Source: Acanthococcus lagerstroemiae | Lineage: Eukaryota > Arthropoda > Insecta > Hemiptera > Eriococcidae | Reading direction: 5' to 3' | DNA: 64,000 nt | Assembly (NCBI GenBank): GCA_031841125.1 | Contig: CM063109.1 | Location: 62,001-126,000 of the forward strand | Part shown: piece by piece, positions 24,242-35,207 of the stretch | Layout: every line of letters starts with the position of its first letter | Position numbering within the stretch: position 1 is the stretch's first letter | Notes under the pieces: generated by a model | Databases searched by the model: none | What the model was told of the DNA's origin: nothing | Seen by the model: the letters and a program-made list of their open reading frames with translations, nothing else | Translations under genes and position numbers: made by a program

Positions 24242-24625
24242 TTACTGACCCTTGTACAACATTACTTTAGTTCGTGTACGTCGAATGTACTGTTCAACCT
24301 TAATAAACAGCTTGGATTCGTGATTCAAACGTACTTTTAAAATTTTTTTACAGATACTGCTGAAAAGCTTATGGATGTTACAGTCTACAAACTTACATTT
24401 ACTTAGGGCAATGCTTGTCGTTAAATGTACAAAACTATTTTAAAATAATTTTGTTGCATTTTTTCGCATTAATTTTTCCAAGAAGATGCATACATCACGA
24501 ACTTCTGTTGAGCTGGGCACGACAAGGCCACTTCTATTTTTCACTTGAATGAACGTTGAATTTTCGACTGAGGTTATATCCTCACTAAAACAATTTTCCT
24601 TCTTGTCTCCGTGATCCAGGCCCAC
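24242..24625 (-). pseudogene. C-terminal fragment of a P/THAP-type transposase
   Basis: The frame begins near 24625 and contains KNRSGLVVPSSTEV, then an in-frame TAA (24442-24440). It continues open as NSFVHLTTSI..., ...NIHKLFSSICKKILKVRLNH, and ends LYKGQ at 24242. The (S/G)GL.xPS block, the C-terminal I..R.NH motif and the final short K-G-Q tail resemble the ends of THAP-domain transposases. This is a pattern-level call; an unrelated transposase tail cannot be excluded. Nothing upstream was assigned. Confidence 0.45.
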
Positions 24626-24864
24626 TTATCATGCACGAGTGATTATTATTCGTAATTTTACTCATGTTGGTGTATAATATGTACACTAATTAAATAATAA
24701 ATCGCAAAATAAACTGTAACAACATTAATTCCAGCATATCTTTGATACGGCAAACTTGCCCTTTATATCTCTATTTTTAAAATTTTATTTGGCTTCTGGG
24801 CTCTGTTCCGGCTTCACAAAAACCACTGATAAGAGGCGTTGTTCGGTGTCCATGTATCAGTGAT

Positions 24865-25030
24865 GTTAGACAAAACGATTTTTTGTCATTTTGTCGGATG
24901 AACATTTCACTTTTTTTGTTATGTCATGAGTTTTGTCATGTTCAGAGTTTTGTCATTTTGTCTTTTCATAATTTTGTTATGTCATGACAAAATTATTTTG
25001 TCATTTTGTTTTGTCATTTTGTCATATCCA
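24865..25030. repeat. TTTTGTCAT-rich simple repeat
   Basis: More than ten TTTTGTCAT/TTTTGTTATGTCATGA words occur within 165 bp, including the palindrome GTCATGAC. Such clusters occur as subterminal repeats of hAT elements, but no TIR was matched here. Confidence 0.7.
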
Positions 25031-25469
25031 CGAATTTTCAGGTATTTTACTATTTTTAGGTACTATCCAATCCCACCAATCACCAATGTTATTTTAACAA
25101 AGGTTGCATACTTGGAGGCTAAAAGAAATAGGAGAAAACGTTCAATTTGATATTTTCAATTGATAAAAATTTCTCTATTCGTACCTTTTATCACAACTTT
25201 TTTGAATAAGAACTGTTTGGAACAATAAATTGTGCATCGGTCCCATGTGAGAACTACTTTATCCATAGCAACATAGCAAGGAATTCATATCATAGTTAGA
25301 AACTGAGCAGAATCTATTTGGTTTTGGAAACAGACTTAAGCATAGGTACTAATGGAATAGCTAACATAAACATTAAGCGCCTACTTCTTTGTAGTATTGG
25401 TCAACCGTTTTCCAATTATGGCGTATTATCATGATATAATTTATAATGTCATCTTTCAACAAGTTTCTC

Positions 25470-28400
25470 CTAAAATTGTGAACAAATTTTAGGAGCTAAA
25501 TTATACAAATCAGGAGATGAGCTTTTATTACGCTCCCAGTATGTTACTGGTTCTATTTGTTCCATCTTCTCCATTAATAAGTTGAGTAACCTGGTTCTTA
25601 GATCAGGTAAGACATTCTGACTGACGGTTTCAGTGTATCCAAAAATGTTATTCAAGATAGCATCTTCGTCGTCCTCTTCTGTTTCTAAAACTCCACTCTG
25701 TGTATCCAGTTCTGATACTAATAATGGACAACCTACAAGCAAAATACCCAACTATGTGATTCAACAAGTTAGAAAGTAATGTGTAAAATATTAGGCGTTC
25801 TGAAAGGAAGTAGAAGCATGCAAATGAAAAAATGAAAAGGATCTAATATCTAAACTACTACAGCACCAATATATTCCAAGCTTTAACAACAGTTAATAAG
25901 TATCCAACACTACTAACAGATTCAATAGAACAAGTAGGGTTTGATTATTACCCATTAAGAATACAAAAAAACAGAAAGAACAATTGAATCGTGCATACTA
26001 ATAATGTAATAATTCACTTCTTAATATTTGGCATTCTTGAAGAAAAATTCAATAGTCTACTGGTAGATATAAATAAGATTGTAATTAGTAAGAAGTAAAA
26101 GTAAGTAACCAAGTGCCATGCTGAAAAACAATGACTGACAGGGAGTAAATGCTAAACAGCAGACTAATTTGGTCAAGCCAATCTTTTGGCTTCCTCTTTT
26201 TATTTGGACTGAATTAAGGCTAGGCCTAAAACAAGCTGAATAAAAGTGTCAGGGTTTTTCAACAGCATTTGATTACTTTTAGCTGATCAGTATTCTCATA
26301 TAGAGAATATAGGAAAATTCCCCAACTTTCAGTTTGATCAAACCCTTTCCAGCTTCAATTTTATCGTGTATTTTGCACAGGAAATTGATGGTTCGCTCTT
26401 TTAATGCACTGTTTTCAGATTTGTTAAACAAACTATTGCAACGTGGATCAAGAAAAAGGGAGGCGATCAAGAAATCGTTTTCAAATAATTTGCTTTCTCG
26501 TTCTTCCATATTCTCGACTATCTCCCGAGATATATCAGTTTCTAAAAGTAGGGCATAATAAATACATAATATTTCATGTTAGCATGACATCAGAGTTAAA
26601 TGAGCCAAGAGCCATTTAACACAGGATATAGAACACAGAGCTGAAAGTATCTATAACTTTTAATACAAAACCAAAAATACATTTTATCATCTGTTCAATA
26701 GATGTGATATTCCACACCAAATTAAATTCCGTAGATTTGGCATTGAGATGTCAAGTACAGTGAGTGAAGCGCTTTGAACTTCATATCAAATTCTATTAAG
26801 CAAAGCTCTGTAATGAATACTGAAATAAGATGTACTTAATACGTACTCCTTAAACCAGTGGTATATTTGCATAAGACCCATTGGCGGTAAAAATCTGACA
26901 TGATGAGGTCTTCTTTTTGCAGCTTAGTAGTTACTACTTTGGCTGGTTCCAATGCTTCAACAAGCTTGTTGATGAAACTCCATTCAATATCACTCAGTTC
27001 AAAATCAGGAAACAGACTACCAAGCCATTTCATATCACTTTCGTGCGCCTTAAATCGCTCAAGCATTAAAAACGTTGAGCTCCATCTATAAGAAAACATA
27101 ATGATGGAAAATAGGAAGGAATATTTATAAAATAGAATAAAAAATAAATAATATTATTTACTTAATTCAGGAAAACGTATAAGGTAAGAAGTAAGTATAC
27201 CGTGTAATGCAGTCTAACATAAATTTGATCTGTTTCTTATTTCTTGGTCTCAGAAGTTCAACATATGTCCCAGTTCGAAGTTTTTTCACCAACGAACGCA
27301 CTTTATTTAGAATAAGTTGGGTATTTTCACCTTTTAAAGCTTTTATGATGGCCAACTGTAACGTGTGTACAGCACAACGAGTACCTGAAATGTGTGAAAT
27401 TATTTCATTAGTTATTTAAGTAATAACCCAAATTCAATACACAGAATGAACGACATGTTCAAAGCTACTTTAGTACAATATAACTTCCGAGACAAAGAAT
27501 AGACACATACTGGTAATATTTTTTGACGCGAAAATACCAACAGATAATTCTGCTAATTTCTCAGCTTGTTCAAAGTCACGTAAATCCATTTCTTCCTCAG
27601 TAACATCGAACTCACTCCATTCATCATCATTGTCATCCTCATGGTCACTACTTGATTCTTCTGAAGCATTTGAAGGTACTGCAGGGGTCGGCTCTTTTCC
27701 TTTTGCTTTAATATCAGTATCATTGCATTTGCCACTGGAACTGGAAGGTTTTCCAGAACTTGAACTGGAAGATGTCCCGGCTGTTTCTTGGCTTTCTTTG
27801 CTTAGCTCGTCTAATTTGCGAACTGCGGCAACTATATTGGCGCCATTGTCAGTTGTCACATTTATAACTTGTTCAAGGGTAACATCGTATTCTTTTAAAA
27901 CATTAACAACGATTTCTTGAATATAATCGGCGGTGTGACTTTGAAACAGTTCAACGATACCCAATGTTAGTACAATAAGGCGACCTTTAGAACGAAACTG
28001 AACATTGATGCCAATAAAGCTCCGCAAATTAGTTGTAGCACAATCCATAGTTTCAAGCATAAGAGTTTACCTTTAACAGACAGCAAGACAGTACTGCACA
28101 TTACACCACAGTAATACACATCAACAAGAACAAAAGACTATTCAATGGCAATTTACCTTTCATCAATCTTGACATATGTTTCTTAAGATCATCCGCTTTA
28201 TTTAGAATCGACTTGCGAATGTTGTGTCGGTTGTACCGCTTAATCGTTGCGTCAGGGATCGCATCTAACAGTGGCTGAATTATTTTTCTGAACCCGGCGC
28301 TTTCTACAATTGATAATGGTAAACCATACACGGCCACCATCTCCATAATGCCATCATGAATGTCATTGGGATCGATGTATACATTAATATTTCGTTTTCT

Positions 28401-28841
28401 TTTTCGAAGATGAGTAACAAAGTTACCATCAAGTCCTTTACATTCTTCATTTTCTTTTGTTCTCTTCAATAAAAAAGCACTTTTTTCTTTCTGTTTTCGT
28501 TCTTGAGCTTCTTTATACACTGTCTTATGATATACGCAAACATGAGATTCAAGATGCGCTGGATGTTTACCCTAACAACACAGAAGAGATGACAATATCA
28601 TAAACTGATAACAAGATACATCATAATTATCTCATTAAAGTAAAGTGTAAATTGATCAACTGCAAGGACATGAATACTCATTCCTCATATTGTTACGTCT
28701 AGATTATTGATTCATATTCCAAATTACCTTCACTGTCATGCCGCATTTCTTTCCATCTGTTGCTATATTACAAGTGGATGAATTGGTGCTACCATTGAAC
28801 GTGAAAAACTGGTGATAAATGCTGTTTTTGGGCCGTCCCAT
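25470..28841 (-). pseudogene. BED-finger hAT transposase gene, seven exons, frameshifted and C-truncated
   Basis: Exons read by splice signals are 28841-28728, 28571-28157, 28070-27511, 27384-27201, 27085-26847, 26541-about 26340 and 25732-25470. Exons 1-2 join in frame to give a BED zinc finger (STC, KKCGMTVK, then GKHPAHLESH and H). Exon 3 has the first RNase-H-fold strand (ETMDCATTNLRSFIGINVQF) and TTDNGANIV with a catalytic Asp, plus a Ser- and acid-rich insert. Exons 4-5 give RCAVHTLQLA and CITR|WSSTFLMLERF. Exon 6 has LFLDPR. Exon 7 starts the dimerisation region (TYWERN, PDLYNLAPK) but stops before the usual ER.FS core. A one-base deletion near 28061 breaks the frame at the start of exon 3, and the exon 6-7 junction is uncertain. 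It could be a decaying element or a former host-recruited gene. Confidence 0.85.
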
Positions 28842-28990
28842 ACTTGATTGTTGATTTACTTTAGGCGGATTTCATTTCTTTAAACTTATAACTTTATTAT
28901 TTTAACTTCAACGTTTTGAACTTTACTTCGATACTTCTTCGGATACTACCTACCGAGCTACCGAATCGGACACTCGTTGACTGTTGACTC

Positions 28991-29473
28991 CAAAGTCATA
29001 TAGATACACCAAGTTAGACGACTAGCGCGTTTCCGCGTTCTGCCGTCGTGCCAGCGCGCTGCTATTGCTGAACTCCTTTGTTTGCATTGCGCTTATATGG
29101 ACATTTTTACGTTTTTGCGGATTAGCTCAAAAACTATCAATTTTGATGAAAAATTGGAAAGAGCTAAGTTTGTTCACCTTGGAATTTCCCATCGAATGCG
29201 AGTAAATTCGAAATTTTTATGGGTAAAATTTTGAAACTGATCTTACCTGATAGAAAATAACAGGTAGAATAAATTTTGTTCTTTTCACTTTTTCATAAAA
29301 CTCGACCGTTATTGAGATAAACGCAAAACCTTGTTTGGGCTCCCAACGTTTACATTGATTTCACGGCAGTCGAACGCTGCCAGCGCTGCTATCGGGATAA
29401 ATTATCGTAACATACGAAGTTTAACATTGGTTAAATGGAGAGTCGAACGACTTGGTGTATCTATATGACTTTG
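28991..29473. mobile_element. 483-bp hAT-like MITE with 8-bp TSD
   Basis: The TIR is CAAAGTCATATAGATACACC plus AAGT, exact at both ends (28991-29014 and 29450-29473). It is flanked by the direct repeat GTTGACTC at 28983-28990 and 29474-29481. The interior has CCAGCGC-type words and no transposase. It lies about 150 bp upstream of the hAT gene start. An 8-bp TSD fits hAT or P elements. Confidence 0.9.
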
Positions 29474-29481
29474 GTTGACTC

Positions 29482-30635
29482 CTTTGGTCTTTGGTAATAA
29501 TTATTGGCTTCTGGCTTGGGTTGACTTCCCGTTGAAGATTTTCCCACTAAAAACATGAAAATCTAGTTGCGCTGCGTACACGTATTAGAGTGGAAATGCC
29601 ACTACGACCTTTTGTCTTTTCAAAGAAAACGCACGCGCATGGAATGCGAATGTCAGTGGCGCTACGCCGACGACGTATCTTTACTACCACTCTTGCATCT
29701 AACCCCGTTTTATATACAGAGCTCATCAATGTAGTAGTGGAAGTGGTTTTCCAAATGCGTTCCACTTGGATACGCACATCAAAATCTTCAACGGGAGTAT
29801 TGTCACTTTTCTCACGAGTAAAGAAAAAAACATTCTGAGACATTTTCATAGTCAATACTAAGAACGCATCTTTATTGTGCTTGTGATTATGCTGTAACAA
29901 TCTTTGATTATTGTTCTGATGATCACAATGCGCCGTCCAGCGGCATAAAAAATAAATAGGTACATTGATAAATTAATATAAATGAATGAAGATAATTACG
30001 AAACGAACTCATATAAATAAATGGAACAGTTTTCAGAAGTAGTTGAGCGATATGAATAAATAAAATTACGGTCCAAAGCATGAATTAATGAAAGGAGCAC
30101 GAAAATCAACTGCCCGGCAGTATGAAAAAATAAATAAGTAGACGTATGTGGTGCCAACCAAAAAAGGAAACTTCCAAATGATAGTATGTTACATATCAAG
30201 GATAAATTAATGAAAGGCGCATGAGAATCAACTGGCCAGCAGTTTATAGAGATATGAAGATACCTACATTATGCGGTGTCAACCAACAAGGGACCTTTGA
30301 AATAATAGTATGTATGTTAGATATCGAGGACTGTGAGGTGAGAAAACGTTGTCATCTAGTGCAAAATTTTACAAAAATGGCCAAAAAGCGAAGTGAGTAA
30401 ACAAACAAATAGCAAAATTCTCACTTCACAATGTTGAATTACTAAGGGTCAATTGTACAATTGTGGGTCAACTTTGAAACATGCCGTTAAGCCTTGATGT
30501 AACTTCATTACTAATGCGATAATGCTTAATGTTAGGTTAATTAGATAATCAGCGCTTGTTTAAGTATCCGCGAGTATTTCAGACAATTTGTTTCACTTTA
30601 TTCTAGATTACATCTTAAATGAAGAACAGCCTTTA
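29482..30635. repeat. Spacer with a two-copy ~122-bp tandem repeat
   Basis: Copies at about 30083-30203 and 30204-30325 share AATTAATGAAAGG.GCA, AATCAACTG.CC.GCAG, GGTG.CAACCAA and AATAGTATGT, and are moderately diverged. The rest of the spacer, including a 117-codon frame at 29547-29900, shows no domain. Confidence 0.7.
30597..30602 (-). terminator. Polyadenylation signal of the THAP gene
   Basis: AATAAA on the minus strand, 34 bases after the stop codon at 30636. Confidence 0.65.
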
Positions 30636-31376
30636 TCATTGGAAATTATTATTACCTGTGGGAGGCATGTACTGTATATGAAATTGTTCTCACCTTGCAA
30701 TCTACTTGTAGAAGGCATCTCTTCAGGAACACGCTCAGTTGATGAGATTGAATGCGAAAGATCTGAAACGGATGACACTTTTTATAATCCTGAACAACCA
30801 ACTCACCCAGTTGGCTTATATGTTGCACAAAATCTGTCTCACTTTGTGTTTCATTCAAGACGAGAGGCATCTCTTCAGAAAGAAAATCATCTGGTGAGAT
30901 CGAATGTGGCAGATCTGAAACAAATGACACTCATTTTACTATAAACAACTACCCGACTACTATAAACAGCTACCCTACTGTATGCATTTTGCAAACTGTG
31001 ACGAACGTGCGAATTCGTATTTTTGAAACAACTCTACAGTACAACTTACTTTGGTCTGGAACCGCGTCCCGCTTCAAATCTGTACGGTTTCTCGAAGTAG
31101 CTACAAATCGTTGAGAGGAACTGAAATGAAGATCGCAAACATATCTCTGAAACACGCATGGGTCGTTTTCCAAGTCCATGCGACCTACAGCATTTAACCA
31201 TCGCCTCAGCAACTATCAATATGAGAAAAAGTCAGTTGTTGCAAATTATTATTGAAATCTACAACCAGCAACATAATTATTTACATATGTACTTCAAGAT
31301 TATTGCGACGAAAGCGATGCATTTTCGTACTCTTCACATTGGAGGAACATCCAGGAACACAGCACTTCCAAACCAT
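30636..31376 (-). CDS. Small THAP-domain protein, five exons (147 aa), complete
   Basis: The exons are 31376-31293, 31212-31050, 30914-30807, 30762-30694 and 30655-30636. All junctions are GT-AG and the summed frame is open from ATG to TGA. An in-frame stop lies a few codons before the ATG. Exon 1 gives the CxxxC pair (CCVPGCSSN) and KMHRF. Exon 2 gives LLRRWLNAVGR, the VCDLHF ligands and LKRDAVP, a full C2CH THAP finger of ~80 residues that binds DNA. Exons 3 and 4 are duplicates: both are phase 1-1 and encode DL(P/S)HSIS...(S/P)EEMP, acidic tails of 36 and 23 residues. The intron between them is only 44 bases. There is no transposase domain, so this is either a host regulator or a fragment of a THAP element. 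The donor of exon 1 (GTACAT) is the weakest site. Confidence 0.75.
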
Positions 31377-31804
31377 CTTAGCGTCTTACGCTCGTTACAT
31401 TAAATCTGAACAGGAAACTGAGCAGTTACATCACTGTTTCATTGATGTTTATTATTTTAAGTAGGATATTCAATGATTATTGGAAACTTACAATTTACGT
31501 CGAGACGATCATAATAATGAATCTGGTCAATACTGGAAAAACATTATTCAATCTGACAACCAACGATACTATAAATTATTCTACTCTTTTTCTTCGCGAA
31601 TGAAAATAAATGTTAAACGAGTTCAAAAATGAAATACCGCAAACGCCGGTTTATTGTTCCAATTCATTTCAAATTCTTATCACCGCGACATTCCGACAGA
31701 AATTAGAAATACAAGAACACAACGCACGCAAGACGCAACCAACTGAAACATACAGCGCCAACGGTGGTTGCTCCACGAACTATAAATCGTTTTCAATACG
31801 GTAA

Positions 31805-31990
31805 GGCGCTCCACAGAGTGGCGAAAGAAAGCGATGCGACTCGATGCGACGAGCGATGCGACGGAATAAAAAAAGTGAAGAGAATCGAATTCACTCAGGC
31901 GCTCCACAGAGTGGCGAAAGAAAGCGATGCGACTCGATGCGACGAGCGATGCGACGGAATAAAAAAAGTGAAGAGAATCGAATTCACTCA
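31805..31990. repeat. Perfect 2 x 93-bp tandem repeat
   Basis: Two identical 93-bp copies meet at 31897/31898. Each contains GCGCTCCACAGAGTGGCGAA and nested GCGATGCGAC words. It lies about 290 bp upstream of the MADF-BESS start codon, and GCGAT/CGACGCGA words continue to 32060. It is probably subterminal sequence of PIF/Harbinger unit C. Confidence 0.95.
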
Positions 31991-32280
31991 CAGTAGAAAA
32001 ACGACGCGAGAAGCGATTAGTGATCAAGGAAGCGATAAAGCGATTCGACGCGATCAAATAAATTTTTTTATATTTAATCGCTTTTGTCGCTTTCTACAAA
32101 CCAATCATGTTCGAGTATTTTATCAACATTCTCATTATCAATTTTTTCGTCTTTGATGATGATGATGATGAGTTTGAACTACTACGCGCTTTTCATGTTG
32201 TAAATTAAAATAATTATTACGGGGCTGATAAATATCTCGTTACCGAGAAATCTTTTAAAAAGTTTCAGTTTTAAGCGAAT

Positions 32281-33454
32281 ATGTCGGAATCTGTGCCGGA
32301 ACCCGTATTTTGGTCTCCCGAGCTCATTGAAAGATTGATCAGTTTAGTAAGAACTAAGGAACCTATCTGGAACAAAGCAAACAAGCTCCATGCGAATACT
32401 ACCTATGTCGAAAAGTTATGGACTTCTATAGCAGAAGAATTAGGTTTCCAGAGTAAGTAGGAAAGTATTTTTGTAATGCAGAACGATAGAACAGCAGTTT
32501 ACATAGTTCTCATTTGTGATGCCCATTTCCAGTAAAGGAAGTCAAAGAGAAGTGGAAAAATCTACGGGATACTTATAGGCGTAATCGGAATACCTATTTA
32601 AAATCTGGTAGCGGTGCTGATGTAATTCGTCCGACATGGGTATACTATAAGTTTCTAACATTCCTGGACGCTGTCCTCGCAACAAGGGCGTCGAAGTCGA
32701 ACATAGAATCTGTAAAATCGCCGTCCCATTTGGAATCGCCTTCGTCGACGTTTTCACCACCACCGTCATCGACGTTTTCACCGCCACCTGATTCATCTTG
32801 TCAACCGGCTTTGTTTATAGTGGAAGAAGTGACGAACGTAGACGGAATATCGAATGTGGAAAATAATGATTTCAGCACATTTGAAGGTAAGGTTTATATT
32901 GAGTTTACTTAAGGTATCACGTAGTCACACAGTGATCCTATAGTTAAAATTTCTAGGGAAAATTATTAGATGATTCAAGTGATTCTATCAGCCAAAGAGT
33001 TTGAGTAACTGCCCAAACTTGGGTACTTGGTAATGATCAGAAACTTTGTTAACTTGGCTAAAGAATTTCTGTGTACTGATTTTGCTTTCCAGTTGATCAC
33101 TCCGACGATTACATTCAAGAGATGATACGCAGCGACGAAATGCACGATCATGATCTCACTGCACTGCCACGGCCAGAAGACAAACAGAATAAGCGAAAAG
33201 AAGCCGCCCGAAAGAAAAATGATCTCTTAGCAGAACTGGTTCATGTTGAAAAGGAAAAATTGAAAGATTTCAGAGACCTTAAAAGTAGTCATGCGAAAAC
33301 TTCAAGCGCTGATCCTACTTATGATGGTGATAAACAATTTGTTTTGAGTTTAATTCCCGACTTACACAGTCTATCGAAAAGAAGAAAATTGCAATGCAAA
33401 ACTGAAATTCAAGAATGTATATTAAAATATGTACTGGAAGACGAAGAGCAATAA
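32281..33454 (+). CDS. MADF-BESS protein, three exons (295 aa), intact
   Basis: The exons are 32281-32452 (donor GTAAGT), 32533-32886 (donor GTAAGG) and 33093-33454, joined in phase 1 twice with no stop. Residues ~10-105 are a MADF domain: LIERLISLVRTKEPIWN, LWTSIAEELGF, VKEKWKNLRDTYRR and PTWVYYKFLTFLD. A Ser/Pro-rich linker has a duplicated SSTFSPPP. After a charged helix (NKRKEAARKKNDLL) a C-terminal BESS motif follows (DKQFVLSLIPDLHSLSKRRK), a protein-interaction segment. This architecture is that of Adf-1/Dip3-type regulators and of PIF/Harbinger second ORFs. The convergent transposase at 33970-34604 points to the latter, but the clean frame would also fit a domesticated gene. Confidence 0.9.
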
Positions 33455-33969
33455 ATAACTCTTTAAATTCTCCTTCTCTTTCAATTTTTCAGGTACCATA
33501 CTGAATTGTCTCACAAATGAATAAGGAGAACACGAAATAGCACCTTTATTATGACGTAATCTTTGGATTCCTAGAGATCCATTTGTTTATTTATCATAAT
33601 AACTAATAAGTAACTTATTAATATCTCAAAAATCAATCAGTCTTGCGAAACATTTCTCTCACAAAACGTTGTCGAAACTTGTAAAACTTTAAACATATAA
33701 TATTTCTTATATCTATTAGTGAAGGTAGTGACGACGGACCGATCGCCGGTCGATAAGGGGTAACATCAAGTTCTACTTATAGACTACTGATAGGTACGCG
33801 ACATTCTTCACTTGAAACGAAGAGTAACTCGAGTCGTCAACTTAATCATACATTAATATTATTAATAATAAACCTAATGACAACATAAAGGGAACTCACT
33901 ACTGACATAGAATTAAAAAGTAATCACAATGAACGGGAAGTGTTTTTAAAAGAAGTAGGATGTACGTAT

Positions 33970-34604
33970 TCATTCAATAGACCACCTTCTACGAGTACTT
34001 GGTTTGATTAGGTCACCCAACACTTTGTAGTCGGTGTACCAGAAATAATCAGTGAACGCTTCTCTTACTTGTTCAGGTTGATGAGCAGATCTGTTGTGGC
34101 GATTCCGTCTCATTTCAGCATGAAGTGAAGCTCTATTCATGAAGTACTGAGCGTCACGAAGGCATTCCTCTCCAGTTGCCTCTTTTTCGATTATTACATT
34201 ATGGAGAATGCAAATGGATTTTATAATCGCATCTACATTCTCCATTCCGCATTCTATTGGGTTCCAGAGGATCCTCCACTTGCTGTTGATGATTCCAAAG
34301 GCGCACTCAACCGTTTTTCTTGCTCTGGAAAGACGTTTATTAAAGTATTCACGTTTCCATTCGGTAGCAGCTGACGCACCTGGGTATGGTCTCATTAAGT
34401 TGCACTTTAGTGGGTAGGCTTCGTCCGCAAGAAACACGAATGGCATTTTCTTGTCACCACCAGGCAGAAAATCGTCCTCGGGGATTTCTAACCTTCCGTT
34501 CTTAAAAGCTTGGCCGAAATGCGAGTTTTCGAACGTACTGCTGTCAGATTGTTGTCCGTACAGTTCACTGGGCCTGGCTAATCCCCGAAGATAACTTCTA
34601 AGAT
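33970..34604 (-). CDS. PIF/Harbinger transposase, unit C, 3' exon (partial at gap)
   Basis: A single open exon of about 211 codons starts at acceptor TTTTTTTCAG and runs to TGA. It holds GQQSDSSTFENS, the second catalytic Asp in FLADEAYPLKCNLM, RLSRARKTVECAFGII with the catalytic Glu, and the usual C-terminal HNVIIEKEATGEE and RE(A)FTDYF. The N-terminal helix-turn-helix and the first Asp (AIDGKH) would lie upstream, where 103 bases of intron-like sequence and then the 500-N gap begin. No domain is seen beyond the gap. It converges on the MADF-BESS gene, with 515 bases between the stop codons. It may be intact in the real genome. Confidence 0.85.
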
Positions 34605-34707
34605 CTGAAAAAAAGAAAACAAAGTTTCACCAGTGAATTTCTAAATTCGGACTCTGCACAAAGGAATCAGGGTATCACGCTGCAGCGCTAGCGTCCTTAA
34701 TGTTTAT

Positions 34708-35207
34708 NNNNNNNNNNNNNNNNNNNNNNNNNNNNNNNNNNNNNNNNNNNNNNNNNNNNNNNNNNNNNNNNNNNNNNNNNNNNNNNNNNNNNNNNNNNNN
34801 NNNNNNNNNNNNNNNNNNNNNNNNNNNNNNNNNNNNNNNNNNNNNNNNNNNNNNNNNNNNNNNNNNNNNNNNNNNNNNNNNNNNNNNNNNNNNNNNNNNN
34901 NNNNNNNNNNNNNNNNNNNNNNNNNNNNNNNNNNNNNNNNNNNNNNNNNNNNNNNNNNNNNNNNNNNNNNNNNNNNNNNNNNNNNNNNNNNNNNNNNNNN
35001 NNNNNNNNNNNNNNNNNNNNNNNNNNNNNNNNNNNNNNNNNNNNNNNNNNNNNNNNNNNNNNNNNNNNNNNNNNNNNNNNNNNNNNNNNNNNNNNNNNNN
35101 NNNNNNNNNNNNNNNNNNNNNNNNNNNNNNNNNNNNNNNNNNNNNNNNNNNNNNNNNNNNNNNNNNNNNNNNNNNNNNNNNNNNNNNNNNNNNNNNNNNN
35201 NNNNNNN
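34708..35207. other. Scaffold gap (500 N)
   Basis: Exactly 500 Ns, a conventional gap size, so the true length is unknown. It probably hides the 5' exons of the unit C transposase. Confidence 0.99.

Noticed and set aside
24865..25030. A second hAT terminus
   Set aside because: TTTTGTCAT repeats resemble subterminal repeats, but no TIR or 8-bp TSD could be matched on either side.
29547..29900. 117-codon minus-strand frame upstream of the hAT gene
   Set aside because: No domain, an equally long frame exists on the other strand, and no splice or promoter support.
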